Below are positions 38,706 through 54,474 of a stretch of 64,000 nt of DNA, in pieces (position 1 is the first letter of the stretch; each line of letters opens with the position of its first letter). This DNA is from Massilia sp. YIM B02769 (GTDB lineage Bacteria > Pseudomonadota > Gammaproteobacteria > Burkholderiales > Burkholderiaceae_D). Both the position numbers and the translations under genes were made by a program. The notes under the pieces are model-generated. The model ran no database searches, was not told the origin of the DNA, and saw nothing but the letters and a program-made list of their open reading frames with translations. The stretch covers positions 1 to 64,000 of the forward strand of contig NZ_JASNRC010000011.1 in NCBI RefSeq assembly GCF_030411995.1, in the 5' to 3' direction.

Positions 38706-39266
38706 ATGAGCGAAGATCAAACCAAACACGACAAGGAAGCCTGGTTCACGCTGTCCGGCGACGTCAACAGCGACATGGTGCACCGGGTATTCGAGGCGGT
38801 CGGCCACATGACCGAGGACGGGATCGAAACGGCCCACGTGCTGGTGCAGTCGAATGGCGGCTACGTCAGCGACGGCTTGTGCCTGTACAACTTCATGTCG
38901 AAGTCGCCGATCGAATTCGTGATGTACAACGGCGGGGCGGTGGCCTCGATCGCCGTCATCATGTACCTGGCCGGCTCGCGGCGCTACGCCAGCGACACGG
39001 CGCGCTTCATGGTGCATAAATCGCACGCCACGGCCTCGCCGGGTTCGCGCCCGGATGCGCTGAACATCATCGTCGAGGGCTTGCGCGCCGACGATGCGCG
39101 TACCGAATCGATCCTGCGCCGGCATATCGAACTGACGCCGGACCAGTGGGCGATCCACCAGTATTCGGACTTGCACCTGAATGCTCGCGACGCGAAAACG
39201 GCGCGCATGATCGACGACGTGGCCGATTTCGCACCGCCGAAAGGGGCGATCCTGCGCAATATTTGA
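38706..39266 (+). CDS. ClpP-like serine protease homologue, no partner ATPase nearby
   Basis: A 186-residue protein of the ClpP/crotonase fold. Motifs match ClpP: SNGGYVSDGLCLYNFM, then NGGAVASIAV with the nucleophile position S81, and FMVHKSH with H104, 23 residues later. The third catalytic residue (Asp) is not obvious. It lacks the conserved Gly/Pro loops of housekeeping ClpP and is not beside clpX, so it is probably one of the divergent ClpP-like proteins of proteobacteria. It is divergent from the gcv operon, with start regions about 95 bp apart. It ends in a strong terminator. Confidence 0.8.
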   Translation: MSEDQTKHDKEAWFTLSGDVNSDMVHRVFEAVGHMTEDGIETAHVLVQSNGGYVSDGLCLYNFMSKSPIEFVMYNGGAVASIAVIMYLAGSRRYASDTARFMVHKSHATASPGSRPDALNIIVEGLRADDARTESILRRHIELTPDQWAIHQYSDLHLNARDAKTARMIDDVADFAPPKGAILRNI

Positions 39267-39306
39267 CGCAAGATCGGACGCACTATCCGGCATAGGCGTC
39301 ACGCGG

Positions 39307-39357
39307 GCCGGCAGGGAAATGCATTGCGATAGCGATGCGGGTTCCTGCCGGCTTTTT
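39307..39357 (+). terminator. Terminator after the ClpP-like gene
   Basis: The outer stem GCCGGCAGG (39307-39315) pairs with CCTGCCGGC (39344-39352), followed by TTTTT. An inner 7-bp stem GCATTGC/GCGATGC has loop GATA. The rest of the gap to 39547 is A/T-rich and shows no gene. Confidence 0.88.
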
Positions 39358-39547
39358 CATTTATTGCCGAGCAAATGCATGCCGGATTCGCCAGGAAAAT
39401 AGATGAATCAATATCGTATTCATCAATCGGCCTGTCATTGCAAATAGTATTTGCAGTCGGGTTAACGCGACAATAAAATATGTGCGTCGTTGCCCGGTTC
39501 TGCAAATAGCCGATTGTCCGATCGACGCAATAATGAAAACCGATATT

Positions 39548-39582
39548 AAAAAAGCCTGGCCGCATGATGCGCCAGGCTTTTT
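39548..39582 (-). terminator. Bidirectional terminator below the KGG gene
   Basis: GCCTGGC (39554-39560) pairs with GCCAGGC (39571-39577), flanked by A-run (39548-39553) and T-run (39578-39582). It serves the minus-strand KGG gene and could stop read-through from the left. Confidence 0.88.
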
Positions 39583-39621
39583 GTTCATCGGCGTCCTGTC
39601 AAAGGACAGCAGATGCGCGCA

Positions 39622-39957
39622 TCAGCGCTTGCTCTTGTTGCCTTGACGGCCGAGCTCGAGGTTCTGCTCGGAGGCGTCGCTGCGCATGCTGTTGCCCGAG
39701 CTGGAGCCCGAACGCGAACCGGAACCCGAGCCCGACTGCTTGTTGCCGTCGTTCTTGTGGCTCTGGCGGCCGGCTTCGGCATGCTGTTCAGGCGTGCCGC
39801 CGCGGGTGCCCGCACCTGATCCCGACGCGGAACCCGAGCGCGAACCCGAGCCCGAACCGGACTGTTTGTTCGCGTCGTTCTTGTGACTTTGACGGCCGGC
39901 TGCCGCGTGTTGCTCAGGGGTGCCGCCTTGCGTACCTTTGTTTTGATTCGAGGCCAT
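39622..39957 (-). CDS. KGG-repeat stress-induced protein
   Basis: A 111-residue, highly polar protein made of repeats. Two KGG-type units, GTPEQHAAAGRQSHKN (about 13-28) and GTPEQHAEAGRQSHKN (about 54-69), are followed by a degenerate third (DASEQNLELGRQGNK). They are joined by Gly/Ser/Arg linkers. The KGG (con-10-like) motif is found in small hydrophilic proteins induced by desiccation, salt or stationary phase. AAAGGAAA precedes the ATG. A bidirectional terminator lies 40 bp downstream. Function at the molecular level is unknown. Confidence 0.85.
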   Translation of the reverse strand: MASNQNKGTQGGTPEQHAAAGRQSHKNDANKQSGSGSGSRSGSASGSGAGTRGGTPEQHAEAGRQSHKNDGNKQSGSGSGSRSGSSSGNSMRSDASEQNLELGRQGNKSKR

Positions 39958-40155
39958 GATTATTTCCTTTCAATGTAGAGAAATACGTCACTCGCCAAAC
40001 TACTGCGTTGGGTTGAGCAGTCGGTTCGGTTGCGCCATCATGCGACCCACGCTGTGGAAGAGGTATCGGATGACCGCCTGAGCCTGTGTAGGGGGAAGTC
40101 CTACATATTAAAAATAATCGCTTCCTCAAATACGTCAATCTAAATCGCCAGCGAA

Positions 40156-41469
40156 TTAAAACTCTTCCCAATCCGCTGCCGATTTCGGCGCCGGTTTGAT
40201 CGCGGTGCGTTTTGCGGGTGCTGCCGATTTGACGGTTTTGGGTCCGGCTGCCGTTGCCGGACGCAGGGAAGCGGGGGCGGTGGCTGTTTTCCCGGGCAGG
40301 CGCGCGGCCGGGCGCGCCGCGGAGTTGTCCGACACCGTCGCGGCCTGGCCGGCAGCGGCCGCGCCAGGTTCCGCCAGCACGAAAGCGCCGGTGGCGCGCG
40401 TCAGTGCCGCCGCCTGTTCGCGCACCGCCGTGGCCGCAGCCGCCGATTCCTCGACCAGGGCGGCGTTCTGCTGGGTGGCCTGGTCCATCGCGGCAATCGC
40501 GCCGTTCACCTGCTCGATGCCCGCGGTCTGCTCCATGCTGGCGTCGGCAATCTCGGCAATGATGTCGGTCACGCGCCTGACGCTGGCGACCACTTCCTCC
40601 ATGGTCTTGCCAGCCTTGTCGACCAGCAGGGTGCCGGCATCGACCTTGGCCACCGAATCGTCGATCAGGGCCTTGATTTCCTTGGCCGCCGCCGCCGAGC
40701 GCTGGGCCAGGCTGCGCACCTCGGACGCCACCACCGCAAAGCCGCGCCCCTGTTCGCCGGCGCGGGCCGCTTCCACCGCCGCGTTCAGCGCCAGGATATT
40801 CGTCTGGAAGGCGATGCCGTCGATCACCCCGATGATCTCGCTGATCTGTTTCGAGGAATCGTTGATCGAGGCCATGGTGCCGACCACATCCGCCACCACC
40901 TGGCCGCCCTTGACCGCCACTTCCGAGGCCGACACCGCCAGCCGGCTGGCCGCGTGGGCGTGGTCCGCGTTCTGGCGCACCGTGGCCGTCAACTCTTCCA
41001 TCGAGGACGCCGTTTCTTCGAGCGACGCCGCCTGCTGCTCGGTGCGTGTCGACAGATCCATATTGCCGGTGGCAATTTCTCCAGTGCCGGTAGCGATGCC
41101 TTCGGCGCCGCTGCGCACTTCCTTGATCACCGTTGCCAGCTTGGCGGCCAGGACTGCCAGCGTTCCCATCAGCTTGCCGGCCTCGCCGGGCTGCCGGCTG
41201 TCCTGCCGTACCCGCAGGTCGCCGTCGGCCAGGCGCTGGGCCATCCGGCAGGCGTCGCGCAAGGCGCGCTGCGATTCGCGCCCGAGCCAGGCCGACAGCG
41301 CGGCGCTCACCGCGAGGCCGGCCAGGAGCGGGCCGAGCACACTGCCGCGCAGCAGCGTTTCGCCATCGCCGGGGGCAGTCAGCAAGAGCGCGCCCGCAAA
41401 GAAAGCGTAGAGCAGGGCAAAGGCGGCATGGATCTTGAGCCTGCTGTCGAGCTGGCGAATGGTCTTCAT
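40156..41469 (-). CDS. Methyl-accepting chemotaxis protein (canonical tip)
   Basis: A 437-residue receptor. Two short membrane helices lie near the N-terminus (about 13-30 and 41-60) with almost no periplasmic loop, so the input is probably membrane-proximal or cytoplasmic. HAMP-like sequence (about 65-120) leads to a full MCP signalling domain with the classical tip [21 protein letters not shown] Pro/Ala/Lys-rich tail (about 370-430) ends in DWEEF, the pentapeptide type that docks CheR and CheB. AGGAG precedes the ATG. No che genes are in the window. Confidence 0.93.
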   Translation of the reverse strand: MKTIRQLDSRLKIHAAFALLYAFFAGALLLTAPGDGETLLRGSVLGPLLAGLAVSAALSAWLGRESQRALRDACRMAQRLADGDLRVRQDSRQPGEAGKLMGTLAVLAAKLATVIKEVRSGAEGIATGTGEIATGNMDLSTRTEQQAASLEETASSMEELTATVRQNADHAHAASRLAVSASEVAVKGGQVVADVVGTMASINDSSKQISEIIGVIDGIAFQTNILALNAAVEAARAGEQGRGFAVVASEVRSLAQRSAAAAKEIKALIDDSVAKVDAGTLLVDKAGKTMEEVVASVRRVTDIIAEIADASMEQTAGIEQVNGAIAAMDQATQQNAALVEESAAAATAVREQAAALTRATGAFVLAEPGAAAAGQAATVSDNSAARPAARLPGKTATAPASLRPATAAGPKTVKSAAPAKRTAIKPAPKSAADWEEF

Positions 41470-41706
41470 GAGGCGCTCCTGAGGGAAGGGGAGAAGGATG
41501 ACCTTCCAATGTTATGGAAAGGAAATGCGCCGAATTTGTTCAAGCTCAACAGAAAACCTGCCGTTAAGCTATTCTGGGTGGCAACCCTTGGGGCGAGGCC
41601 ACAACACACCGGCAAAACGTCGAGAAATATGTAAATGGGCTATTGCCATGCGGCAATAATGTGCAACAATGGCAGGAGCGGCGCCCCCACGCCGAAGGAA
41701 TTCACC

Positions 41707-44334
41707 ATGGCTCAAGCTAACACCGAGACATCCAGCAACAGCAAGCCAGCACAGCCGCGCGAGGTGCTGGCGCAACTCGTTCGCGCCGCAGCACGCGGGG
41801 CGGGCGAGGGGCTGGGCGGCATGGTCACGCGCCTGGTGACCGTGCTGCTCGACCTGACCACGGCCGGCGACGACGCCCAGGCCGCCTACCGCCGCACCCG
41901 CGCCGGCAACCTCCTGAAAAGCAATTCCTACGCCTTTATCCACCTGGCGGGCGAAGCCCTGGCGCGCGCGCTCGACGCCGCCGCCGACGAGCTGGCGCCG
42001 GCCACCAGGCCCGGCGCCGACCTCGATTCGCTGAGCCTGGTGCCGATCGAAGTCATGGACAGCAAGGTGGCCTTCGGTGCGCTGTGCCGTCCTTTCGAGA
42101 TCGCGCATTCGGAAGTGCTGGCCAGCTTGTGCGTGCGGCTCGGCCTGCTGCTCGGACGCGACATCCTGCGCCCGGGCCAGAACCCGCTGCGCCCGGAAGT
42201 GTTCCTGACCGCGATCCACGAAGCCTGGTGCGCCTTCGAGCCGGATGCCGGTTCGCATGATTTGCTGCTGCCGCTGCTGACGCCGGACCATTTCCTCGAC
42301 CTGGGCACGCTGTTTGAAGCCGCCGACAAGGAACTGCGGGCTCGCAACAAACAGGCGCGCGAGCGCTTTCATATCAGCAAAACCACGGACACCACGCGGA
42401 CCAAACGCGCGGGGATGGATGCGGCGCTCGCCCAGCAATTGCGTCACCTGCTGGGTGGCGCCGACAGCGACCCGTCCGTGTCCCTGATTCCCGAGCTGCC
42501 GAACATGCCGCAGGGCGGTGGCTGGCGTCCGAGCTCGGCGCTGGGCTTCGGCGTGGCCGCGCCTGTCGTGGTGCAGGACAAGGCGAATGCGCCGGCCCAG
42601 GCGGCTGCTCCCGTCGCGCCTGCCGCGGCGTCTTCCCAGCCGGGCACCCCGCTGCCGGCGAGTTCGCCGCAATATATTTCGAGCGGGCAGGGCGCGGGAG
42701 CCGTGGCGCAGCATGGCATCCCGGCGGGCGTGCAGCTCGTCCAGGCGGGTGGCGCCATTCCGGTGCAAACCGGCGCTGTCGCGGCGCCCGGCCTGGTGCT
42801 GCAGCTTGCCCCCGGCAGCGTGATGCCGGCGCCAGGCTTCGTGGCGGCGCCGGGCAACGGCCATCTTCAAGCGGCGCCAGGCATCGTTGCCGGCGCACTG
42901 CCGGCAGCCGCCGCCGCGCCGGCGTCGCTGCTCGACCTGCTCGCCTCGCTGCAGCTTGCCCAGCCCGCCATGCCCGGCACGGATGCGCCCGATGCCGCCA
43001 ACGCCGCGCAAGCCTGCGCGGCCCTGCAGGCGGGTGCACATTCGGACGCACAGCCGGGCGCGCAGCTGGACGCACAGGGCGGCGCGCACCAGGTCTTCTA
43101 CCTGCCGCGCCTGAAGCAAAGCCTGCCCCAGGGCAGCCTGTCGCGTGGCGAAGAACACACGCTCGATCTGCTGTCGCGCATTTTCGAAACGGTCCTGCTG
43201 GACGACAACATCCCGCAAGAGACACGCGAACTGATCCGCTTCCTGCAAGTGCCGGTGCTGAAAGCCGCCTTGCTCGACCAGAGTTTCTTCTTCGAAGAAA
43301 TGCACCCGGCGCGGCGCATGATCGACTTGTTGTCGCGCATGGGCTGGGAGCAGCGCCAGGCGCCGGACGATCCGGTGCTGCAGGCGATGCGCCGCGGCGT
43401 CGACAGGATCGGCCGCGTGCCGGACGCCGAACCGCAAGCCTTTGCCGAGGCGGTGGCCGAGGTCGAGGCCCAGCTGGCCGCCGAGGAGCGCGCCGCCGAA
43501 GCGGCCATCGCCAGGCCGATCGCGCACGCCACCAAACTCGAAAAGCAAACCGTTGCCACCCGCTCGGCGCGCCAGGCCGTGCAGATGCGCCTGGGCGACC
43601 GCGAGCTGATCGCCACCGTTTCCGCCTTCCTCGAACAACGCTGGGTCGATGTGCTGACCTTTGCCTACATGATCGACGAGGAGCGCCCCGGCGCGGTCGA
43701 CAACGCCACCCATACCATGGATGAGCTGATCTGGACCGTGAAGCCAAAAGCGACCCAGGAACAGCGCAAAGCCCTGATCGCCAAGCTGCCGCCGCTGCTC
43801 ACCACGCTCAACAAGTGGCTCGACGCCATCAAGTGGCAGGACGCCGACCGCCTGCAATTCTTTGCCGAGCTGGCCGAATGCCATTTGCAGATCGTGCGCG
43901 CGCCGATCGAACTGTCGCCGGAACGCCAGCTCGAACTCGCGGTGGAAGCGGCCCAGCAGGATGCCCTGCGCCGCATCGCCCAGGAACAGGCCGCGGCCGC
44001 CCAGGAGGCCCAGCTGCAGGAAACGTCCACGCCGAAGGACGATGCCGTACTGACTGTCGATGAGTTGGAGCGCGGCATGCGCCTGGAGTTCAAGGAACGC
44101 GACGGCAGCGTGCGCAAGGTCAAGCTGGCCTGGGTCAGCCCGCTGCGCACGCTCTTCATCTTCTCGGGCGCGGCGCGCCAGGAATCGTTCTCGCTGCCGG
44201 CGGAAAAGCTGGTCGAGGCAGTGCGCAGCGGCAGCATCCGGGTGCTCACCGTCGAGGGCGTGGTCGGCCGCGTGCTCACCGAAGCCATGCAGGAAGCCGT
44301 CAACGATCCGGCGCCGCAGCGCGCCGTCGGCTGA
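41707..44334 (+). CDS. DUF1631 family protein
   Basis: An 875-residue cytoplasmic protein of the DUF1631 family, common in beta- and gammaproteobacteria and of unknown function. The N-terminal helical region (about 15-255) and C-terminal region (about 460-870) are conserved-looking. Between them lies a low-complexity Ala/Pro/Gly/Val/Gln linker (about 265-457). The end (about 780-860, ERGMRLEFKERDGSVRKVKLAWVSPLRTLFIFS) resembles a PilZ-like barrel, which in other proteins binds cyclic di-GMP; the RxxxR-type motif was not clearly seen. AAGGA precedes the ATG at 41707. Confidence 0.85.
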   Translation: MAQANTETSSNSKPAQPREVLAQLVRAAARGAGEGLGGMVTRLVTVLLDLTTAGDDAQAAYRRTRAGNLLKSNSYAFIHLAGEALARALDAAADELAPATRPGADLDSLSLVPIEVMDSKVAFGALCRPFEIAHSEVLASLCVRLGLLLGRDILRPGQNPLRPEVFLTAIHEAWCAFEPDAGSHDLLLPLLTPDHFLDLGTLFEAADKELRARNKQARERFHISKTTDTTRTKRAGMDAALAQQLRHLLGGADSDPSVSLIPELPNMPQGGGWRPSSALGFGVAAPVVVQDKANAPAQAAAPVAPAAASSQPGTPLPASSPQYISSGQGAGAVAQHGIPAGVQLVQAGGAIPVQTGAVAAPGLVLQLAPGSVMPAPGFVAAPGNGHLQAAPGIVAGALPAAAAAPASLLDLLASLQLAQPAMPGTDAPDAANAAQACAALQAGAHSDAQPGAQLDAQGGAHQVFYLPRLKQSLPQGSLSRGEEHTLDLLSRIFETVLLDDNIPQETRELIRFLQVPVLKAALLDQSFFFEEMHPARRMIDLLSRMGWEQRQAPDDPVLQAMRRGVDRIGRVPDAEPQAFAEAVAEVEAQLAAEERAAEAAIARPIAHATKLEKQTVATRSARQAVQMRLGDRELIATVSAFLEQRWVDVLTFAYMIDEERPGAVDNATHTMDELIWTVKPKATQEQRKALIAKLPPLLTTLNKWLDAIKWQDADRLQFFAELAECHLQIVRAPIELSPERQLELAVEAAQQDALRRIAQEQAAAAQEAQLQETSTPKDDAVLTVDELERGMRLEFKERDGSVRKVKLAWVSPLRTLFIFSGAARQESFSLPAEKLVEAVRSGSIRVLTVEGVVGRVLTEAMQEAVNDPAPQRAVG

Positions 44335-44429
44335 ACGCGCAAAGACGCGCCAGCAGTGCTGGACGGTGAGGCTGTACTGGCATCCAGCTGTCCGTGGCAG
44401 GGATGACTGGCGCGTGCGGGTAACGGGAC

Positions 44430-44925
44430 CTATCTCCGCGCTCCGCTTTGGCGTGACACTTTCCACGATCTGCCCGATAACTTCTTCAGGCCGGATGGAT
44501 TGTTACGTGGACGAAATGAGTCTGCGCGTTTCCATTCAGAGGCGCTCGGCAGCAAAATCCACAAGACTTTCCACGCATTGCGCCTGACCCCGCCTATTGC
44601 GTTCACGAAGCGGCTTGGCGACGTGGCTGCGCCGTCAAACAATAGGCGATCGCCCCCGACACGCGCGTGGAAGTTCTTGCCATGAAAGACAGTACGCAAG
44701 AGCGTGCCGTGGGGCAGGAAGACAGTCTTCCATTGATAGCCATTGGTCACGGCCATGGAAAAGGAATCCGGCTGGTTCCTGGCCAGCCAGTCACGGATGG
44801 CAGCGGCGCCGATTTCCCCATACTTCTTTCTCGAAACCAGATTGCAGCGATGCAAGGAGCAGTTGCTGATGCAGTTCCACCGGGATCGGCATGGTCATCC
44901 CGGGAGGTGGGGTAGGATTTTTCAT
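44430..44925 (-). pseudogene. Frameshifted small protein with a RAMA-like domain
   Basis: The first part starts at 44925 (MKNPTPPPGMTMPIPVELHQ...) and runs in one frame to LQSGFEK. The sequence then makes sense only in another frame as KYGEIGAAAIRDWLARN through HGTLLRTVFHGKNFHARVGG, SPSRFVNAIGG and RRNAW to 44430. Removing one base at GAGAAAGAAG (near 44825) would join them into about 165 residues. The C-terminal pattern (LR..F.GK.F.A.V.GD.L.FDG...SPS) resembles RAMA/DUF4357-type domains linked to restriction and methylase proteins; this is inference. Local GC is lower than that of the neighbours. It could also be a sequencing error. Confidence 0.55.
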
Positions 44926-45310
44926 GATTTGCACGCTTTCAAACGCAGTTGATCGAAACCGCACGATATTGTGATGAAAGCGCGCGATCGGCATGGGGAT
45001 TCGCACGAAACCATGGCGAATCCGGTCGACGGAAATCCGCTTTCAAACGATAGGTGCGATGGCTATGCAGTCTGTTGGACATTCACAGTTGGTATCGTTC
45101 GTTTTCGATGACCCATCGCTGTTTTGCGTCAGATAATCGCGTGCTATCGCTACGCCATCGGGCAGCTTCGCGGGCATATCGGGCAAACTCGCGCAGCATC
45201 GTGCGGTATCGCGCAGGTGCGGATAAAACCTGGTCCGGGGGCTGCCTCTCCTATCCCGCGATGCCGCGTCCGGTACAGCCTGCAAACTTGGCCGAAAAGC
45301 AAGCAACAAA

Positions 45311-45319
45311 TGGTATGAT
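45311..45319 (+). promoter_or_regulatory. Extended -10 promoter of smc
   Basis: TGG followed by TATGAT (45314-45319); a TTGGCC lies 20 bp upstream, too far for a good -35. The transcript would begin about 30 nt before the smc GTG. Confidence 0.5.
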
Positions 45320-45354
45320 GCGGGCTTCATCGATTCCCGAGTAGCCGAAGCAAG

Positions 45355-52414
<7,060 letters not shown>

Positions 52415-52435
52415 ACGAGACAGAGGAAGCACAGC

Positions 52436-53344
52436 ATGACGCAGCGCATTTCGCAGATCCGCAAGGCAGTCTTCCCCGTGGCCGGCCTCGGCAGCCGCTT
52501 CCTGCCCGCCACCAAGGCCCAGCCGAAGGAGATGCTGCCGATCGTCGACAAGCCGCTGATCCAGTATGCGGTAGAAGAGGCGGTGGCGGCCGGCATCACC
52601 GAGATGGTGTTCATCACCGGCCGCAACAAGCGCGCCATCGAAGACCATTTCGACAAAGCCTACGAGCTGGAGTCGGAGCTGGAAGCGCACAACAAGCACG
52701 AGCTGCTCGAGGTGCTGCGCAAGGTGATTCCGAAGAACGTCACCTGCATCTACATCCGGCAGTCGGCGCCGCTCGGCCTGGGCCATGCGGTGCTGTGCGC
52801 GCGCCCGGTGGTCGGCAACGAGCCGTTCGCCGTGCTGCTGGCCGACGACTTCATGGACGCCGGCGGCGGCAAGCCGGTGCTGGCCCAGATGACGGAACTC
52901 TACGGATACGAGAAGTGCAGCCTGCTGGCGGTGCAGGACGTGCCGCGCGCGAACACGCGCCAGTACGGCATCGTCAGCGCCGCGCCGTACCGCACCGACC
53001 TGGAACTGGTGTCGGGCATCGTCGAGAAACCGAAACCGGAAGAAGCGCCATCGACGCTGGCCGTGGTCGGGCGCTATGTGCTGAGCGGCGCGATCTTCGA
53101 CCACCTGGAAAACCTGGGTGCCGGCAGCGGCGGCGAAATCCAGCTCACCGACGGCATCGCCGCGCTGATGAACGCCGAACGCGTACTGGCCTACCGCTAT
53201 GCCGGCCAGCGCTACGATTGCGGCTCCAAGCTGGGCTACCTGCAAGCCACCGCCGCCATCGGCCTGAAGCACCCGGAAACCGCCGCCGGCTTCGGGGAAT
53301 TCCTGGCGCAGTTATCCAGGGAGAGCGGCCATGGCCGTCCATGA
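52436..53344 (+). CDS. galU: UTP--glucose-1-phosphate uridylyltransferase
   Basis: A 302-residue nucleotidyltransferase that makes UDP-glucose from UTP and glucose-1-phosphate for lipopolysaccharide, capsule and trehalose pathways. It has the signature [20 protein letters not shown] near the N-terminus, [10 protein letters not shown], and the conserved [16 protein letters not shown] precedes the ATG. It lies 21 bp after ligA and overlaps def by 14 bp. Confidence 0.97.
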   Translation: MTQRISQIRKAVFPVAGLGSRFLPATKAQPKEMLPIVDKPLIQYAVEEAVAAGITEMVFITGRNKRAIEDHFDKAYELESELEAHNKHELLEVLRKVIPKNVTCIYIRQSAPLGLGHAVLCARPVVGNEPFAVLLADDFMDAGGGKPVLAQMTELYGYEKCSLLAVQDVPRANTRQYGIVSAAPYRTDLELVSGIVEKPKPEEAPSTLAVVGRYVLSGAIFDHLENLGAGSGGEIQLTDGIAALMNAERVLAYRYAGQRYDCGSKLGYLQATAAIGLKHPETAAGFGEFLAQLSRESGHGRP

Positions 53345-53867
53345 AATCCTGAAGATGGGCGACCCGCGCCTCTTGCGCGTGGCCGAACCCGTGCGTGAGT
53401 TCGGCACGCCCGAACTCGATGCCCTGATCGCCGACATGTTCGACACCATGCATGCCGCGAACGGCGCCGGCCTGGCCGCGCCGCAGATCGGCGTCAATTT
53501 GCAGCTGGTGATCTTCGGCTTCAAAAGCAATCCGCGCTATCCCGACGCGCCGCAGGTGCCGGAGACCGTGCTCCTGAATCCCGTGCTCACGCCCCTGTCG
53601 GACGAGATGGAAGAGGGCTTCGAGGGCTGCCTGTCGGTGCCCGGCCTGCGCGGCAGCGTGCCGCGCTACACGCGCCTGCGCTACGAGGGCGTCGACCAGT
53701 ACGGCAATGCCATCCGGCGCGACGTCGACGGCTTCCATGCGCGCGTGGTGCAGCACGAAGTCGACCACCTGCTCGGCATCCTGTATCCGATGCGGATCCG
53801 TGATTTTTCGCGCTTCGGCTTCACCGAAGTGATGTTCCCCGACCTCGATCCTGGAGCGGACGATTGA
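53331..53867 (+). CDS. def: Peptide deformylase
   Basis: A 178-residue metalloenzyme that removes the formyl group from new polypeptides. All three motifs are present: [10 protein letters not shown] (45-54), EGCLS with metal ligand C100, and HEVDH with H142, catalytic E143 and H146. It is not beside fmt, the more usual neighbour, so it may be a second deformylase copy. It overlaps galU by 14 bp and the next gene by 4 bp. Confidence 0.96.
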   Translation: MAVHEILKMGDPRLLRVAEPVREFGTPELDALIADMFDTMHAANGAGLAAPQIGVNLQLVIFGFKSNPRYPDAPQVPETVLLNPVLTPLSDEMEEGFEGCLSVPGLRGSVPRYTRLRYEGVDQYGNAIRRDVDGFHARVVQHEVDHLLGILYPMRIRDFSRFGFTEVMFPDLDPGADD

Positions 53868-54358
53868 TTTCCAAGGTTTTCAAGACACTCCCCCTGTTGC
53901 TGGCGCTGGCCGCACCCCTGGCCCAGGCCGACGACTTCTTCACGAAGATTGAGGCCGAGCCGAAAAGCGAAGTCTGGATCGACTCCGGCTTCTGGACTGC
54001 CCACTTCGACAGCGGCAAGGGCCTGAACGGCAACAACAAGGGCCTGGGCGCCGAATACCGCTTCTCGGGCACGATGGCGGCCGTCGGCGGACGCTTCTAC
54101 AACAGCGACCGCGAATGGTCGAACTATGCCGGCGTGATCTGGCAGCCGTATGCAATCGGCCCGGTGCGCGTGGGCGCGGCGCTGGCCGCCTTCGACGGCT
54201 ACCCGAAGATGCGCAACGGCGGCTGGTTCCCGGCCATCATTCCGACCCTGACCTACGACTACCAGCACGTGGGTGTCAACATCGGCATCATCCCGAGCTA
54301 CAAGGACCGCCTGTACGGCGGGATTTCGCTGCAGCTGAAGCTGAAGGTGTTTGAATGA
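53864..54358 (+). CDS. PagP-like outer-membrane beta-barrel protein
   Basis: A 164-residue protein with a signal peptide (about 1-22, ending AQA), an N-terminal amphipathic stretch and eight predicted beta strands ending KLKVFE. Features recall PagP, the lipid A palmitoyltransferase: FWTAHF with H47 at the place of the catalytic His, FYNSDREW with N80-S81 where PagP has Asp-Ser, and WFPAIIPTL and IGIIPSY near the lipid-gate strands. The Asp to Asn change makes acyltransferase activity uncertain. The start is TTG at 53864 inside the def stop (TTGA), with GGAG upstream. It is followed directly by a palindromic repeat pair. Confidence 0.7.
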   Translation: MISKVFKTLPLLLALAAPLAQADDFFTKIEAEPKSEVWIDSGFWTAHFDSGKGLNGNNKGLGAEYRFSGTMAAVGGRFYNSDREWSNYAGVIWQPYAIGPVRVGAALAAFDGYPKMRNGGWFPAIIPTLTYDYQHVGVNIGIIPSYKDRLYGGISLQLKLKVFE

Positions 54359-54362
54359 CGTG

Positions 54363-54468
54363 GTAGGGTGGGTACTCGTACCCACCGTCGTACGATCGCG
54401 CATCGGCGCCTCCAATCGAGGCCGCGATTCGGCAGGGTGGCAGTGGTGGGTACGAGTACCCACCCTAC
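54363..54468. repeat. Mirror-paired palindromes after the PagP-like gene
   Basis: The left member GTAGGGTGGGTAC-TC-GTACCCAC starts at 54363. The right member GTGGGTAC-GA-GTACCCACCCTAC ends at 54468. The 106-bp unit matches the layout of 36564-36664 but with a different stem (GGGTAC instead of GGACGGC). It fills the gap between two convergent genes. Confidence 0.85.
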
Positions 54469-54474
54469 GCGCTC

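Noticed and set aside
39299-39565. Small minus-strand frame in the A/T-rich gap after the ClpP-like gene
   Set aside because: It overlaps two terminators, has no ribosome site and no family features.
40087-40105. Hairpin TGTAGG...CCTACA upstream of the KGG gene as a regulatory operator
   Set aside because: Only a 6-bp stem and no second site; it cannot be told from chance.
45120-45240. Possible tandem repeat or CRISPR-like array (recurring ATCG/GCGGGCA words) before smc
   Set aside because: Spacing is irregular and no unit of constant length repeats; it is low-complexity sequence.
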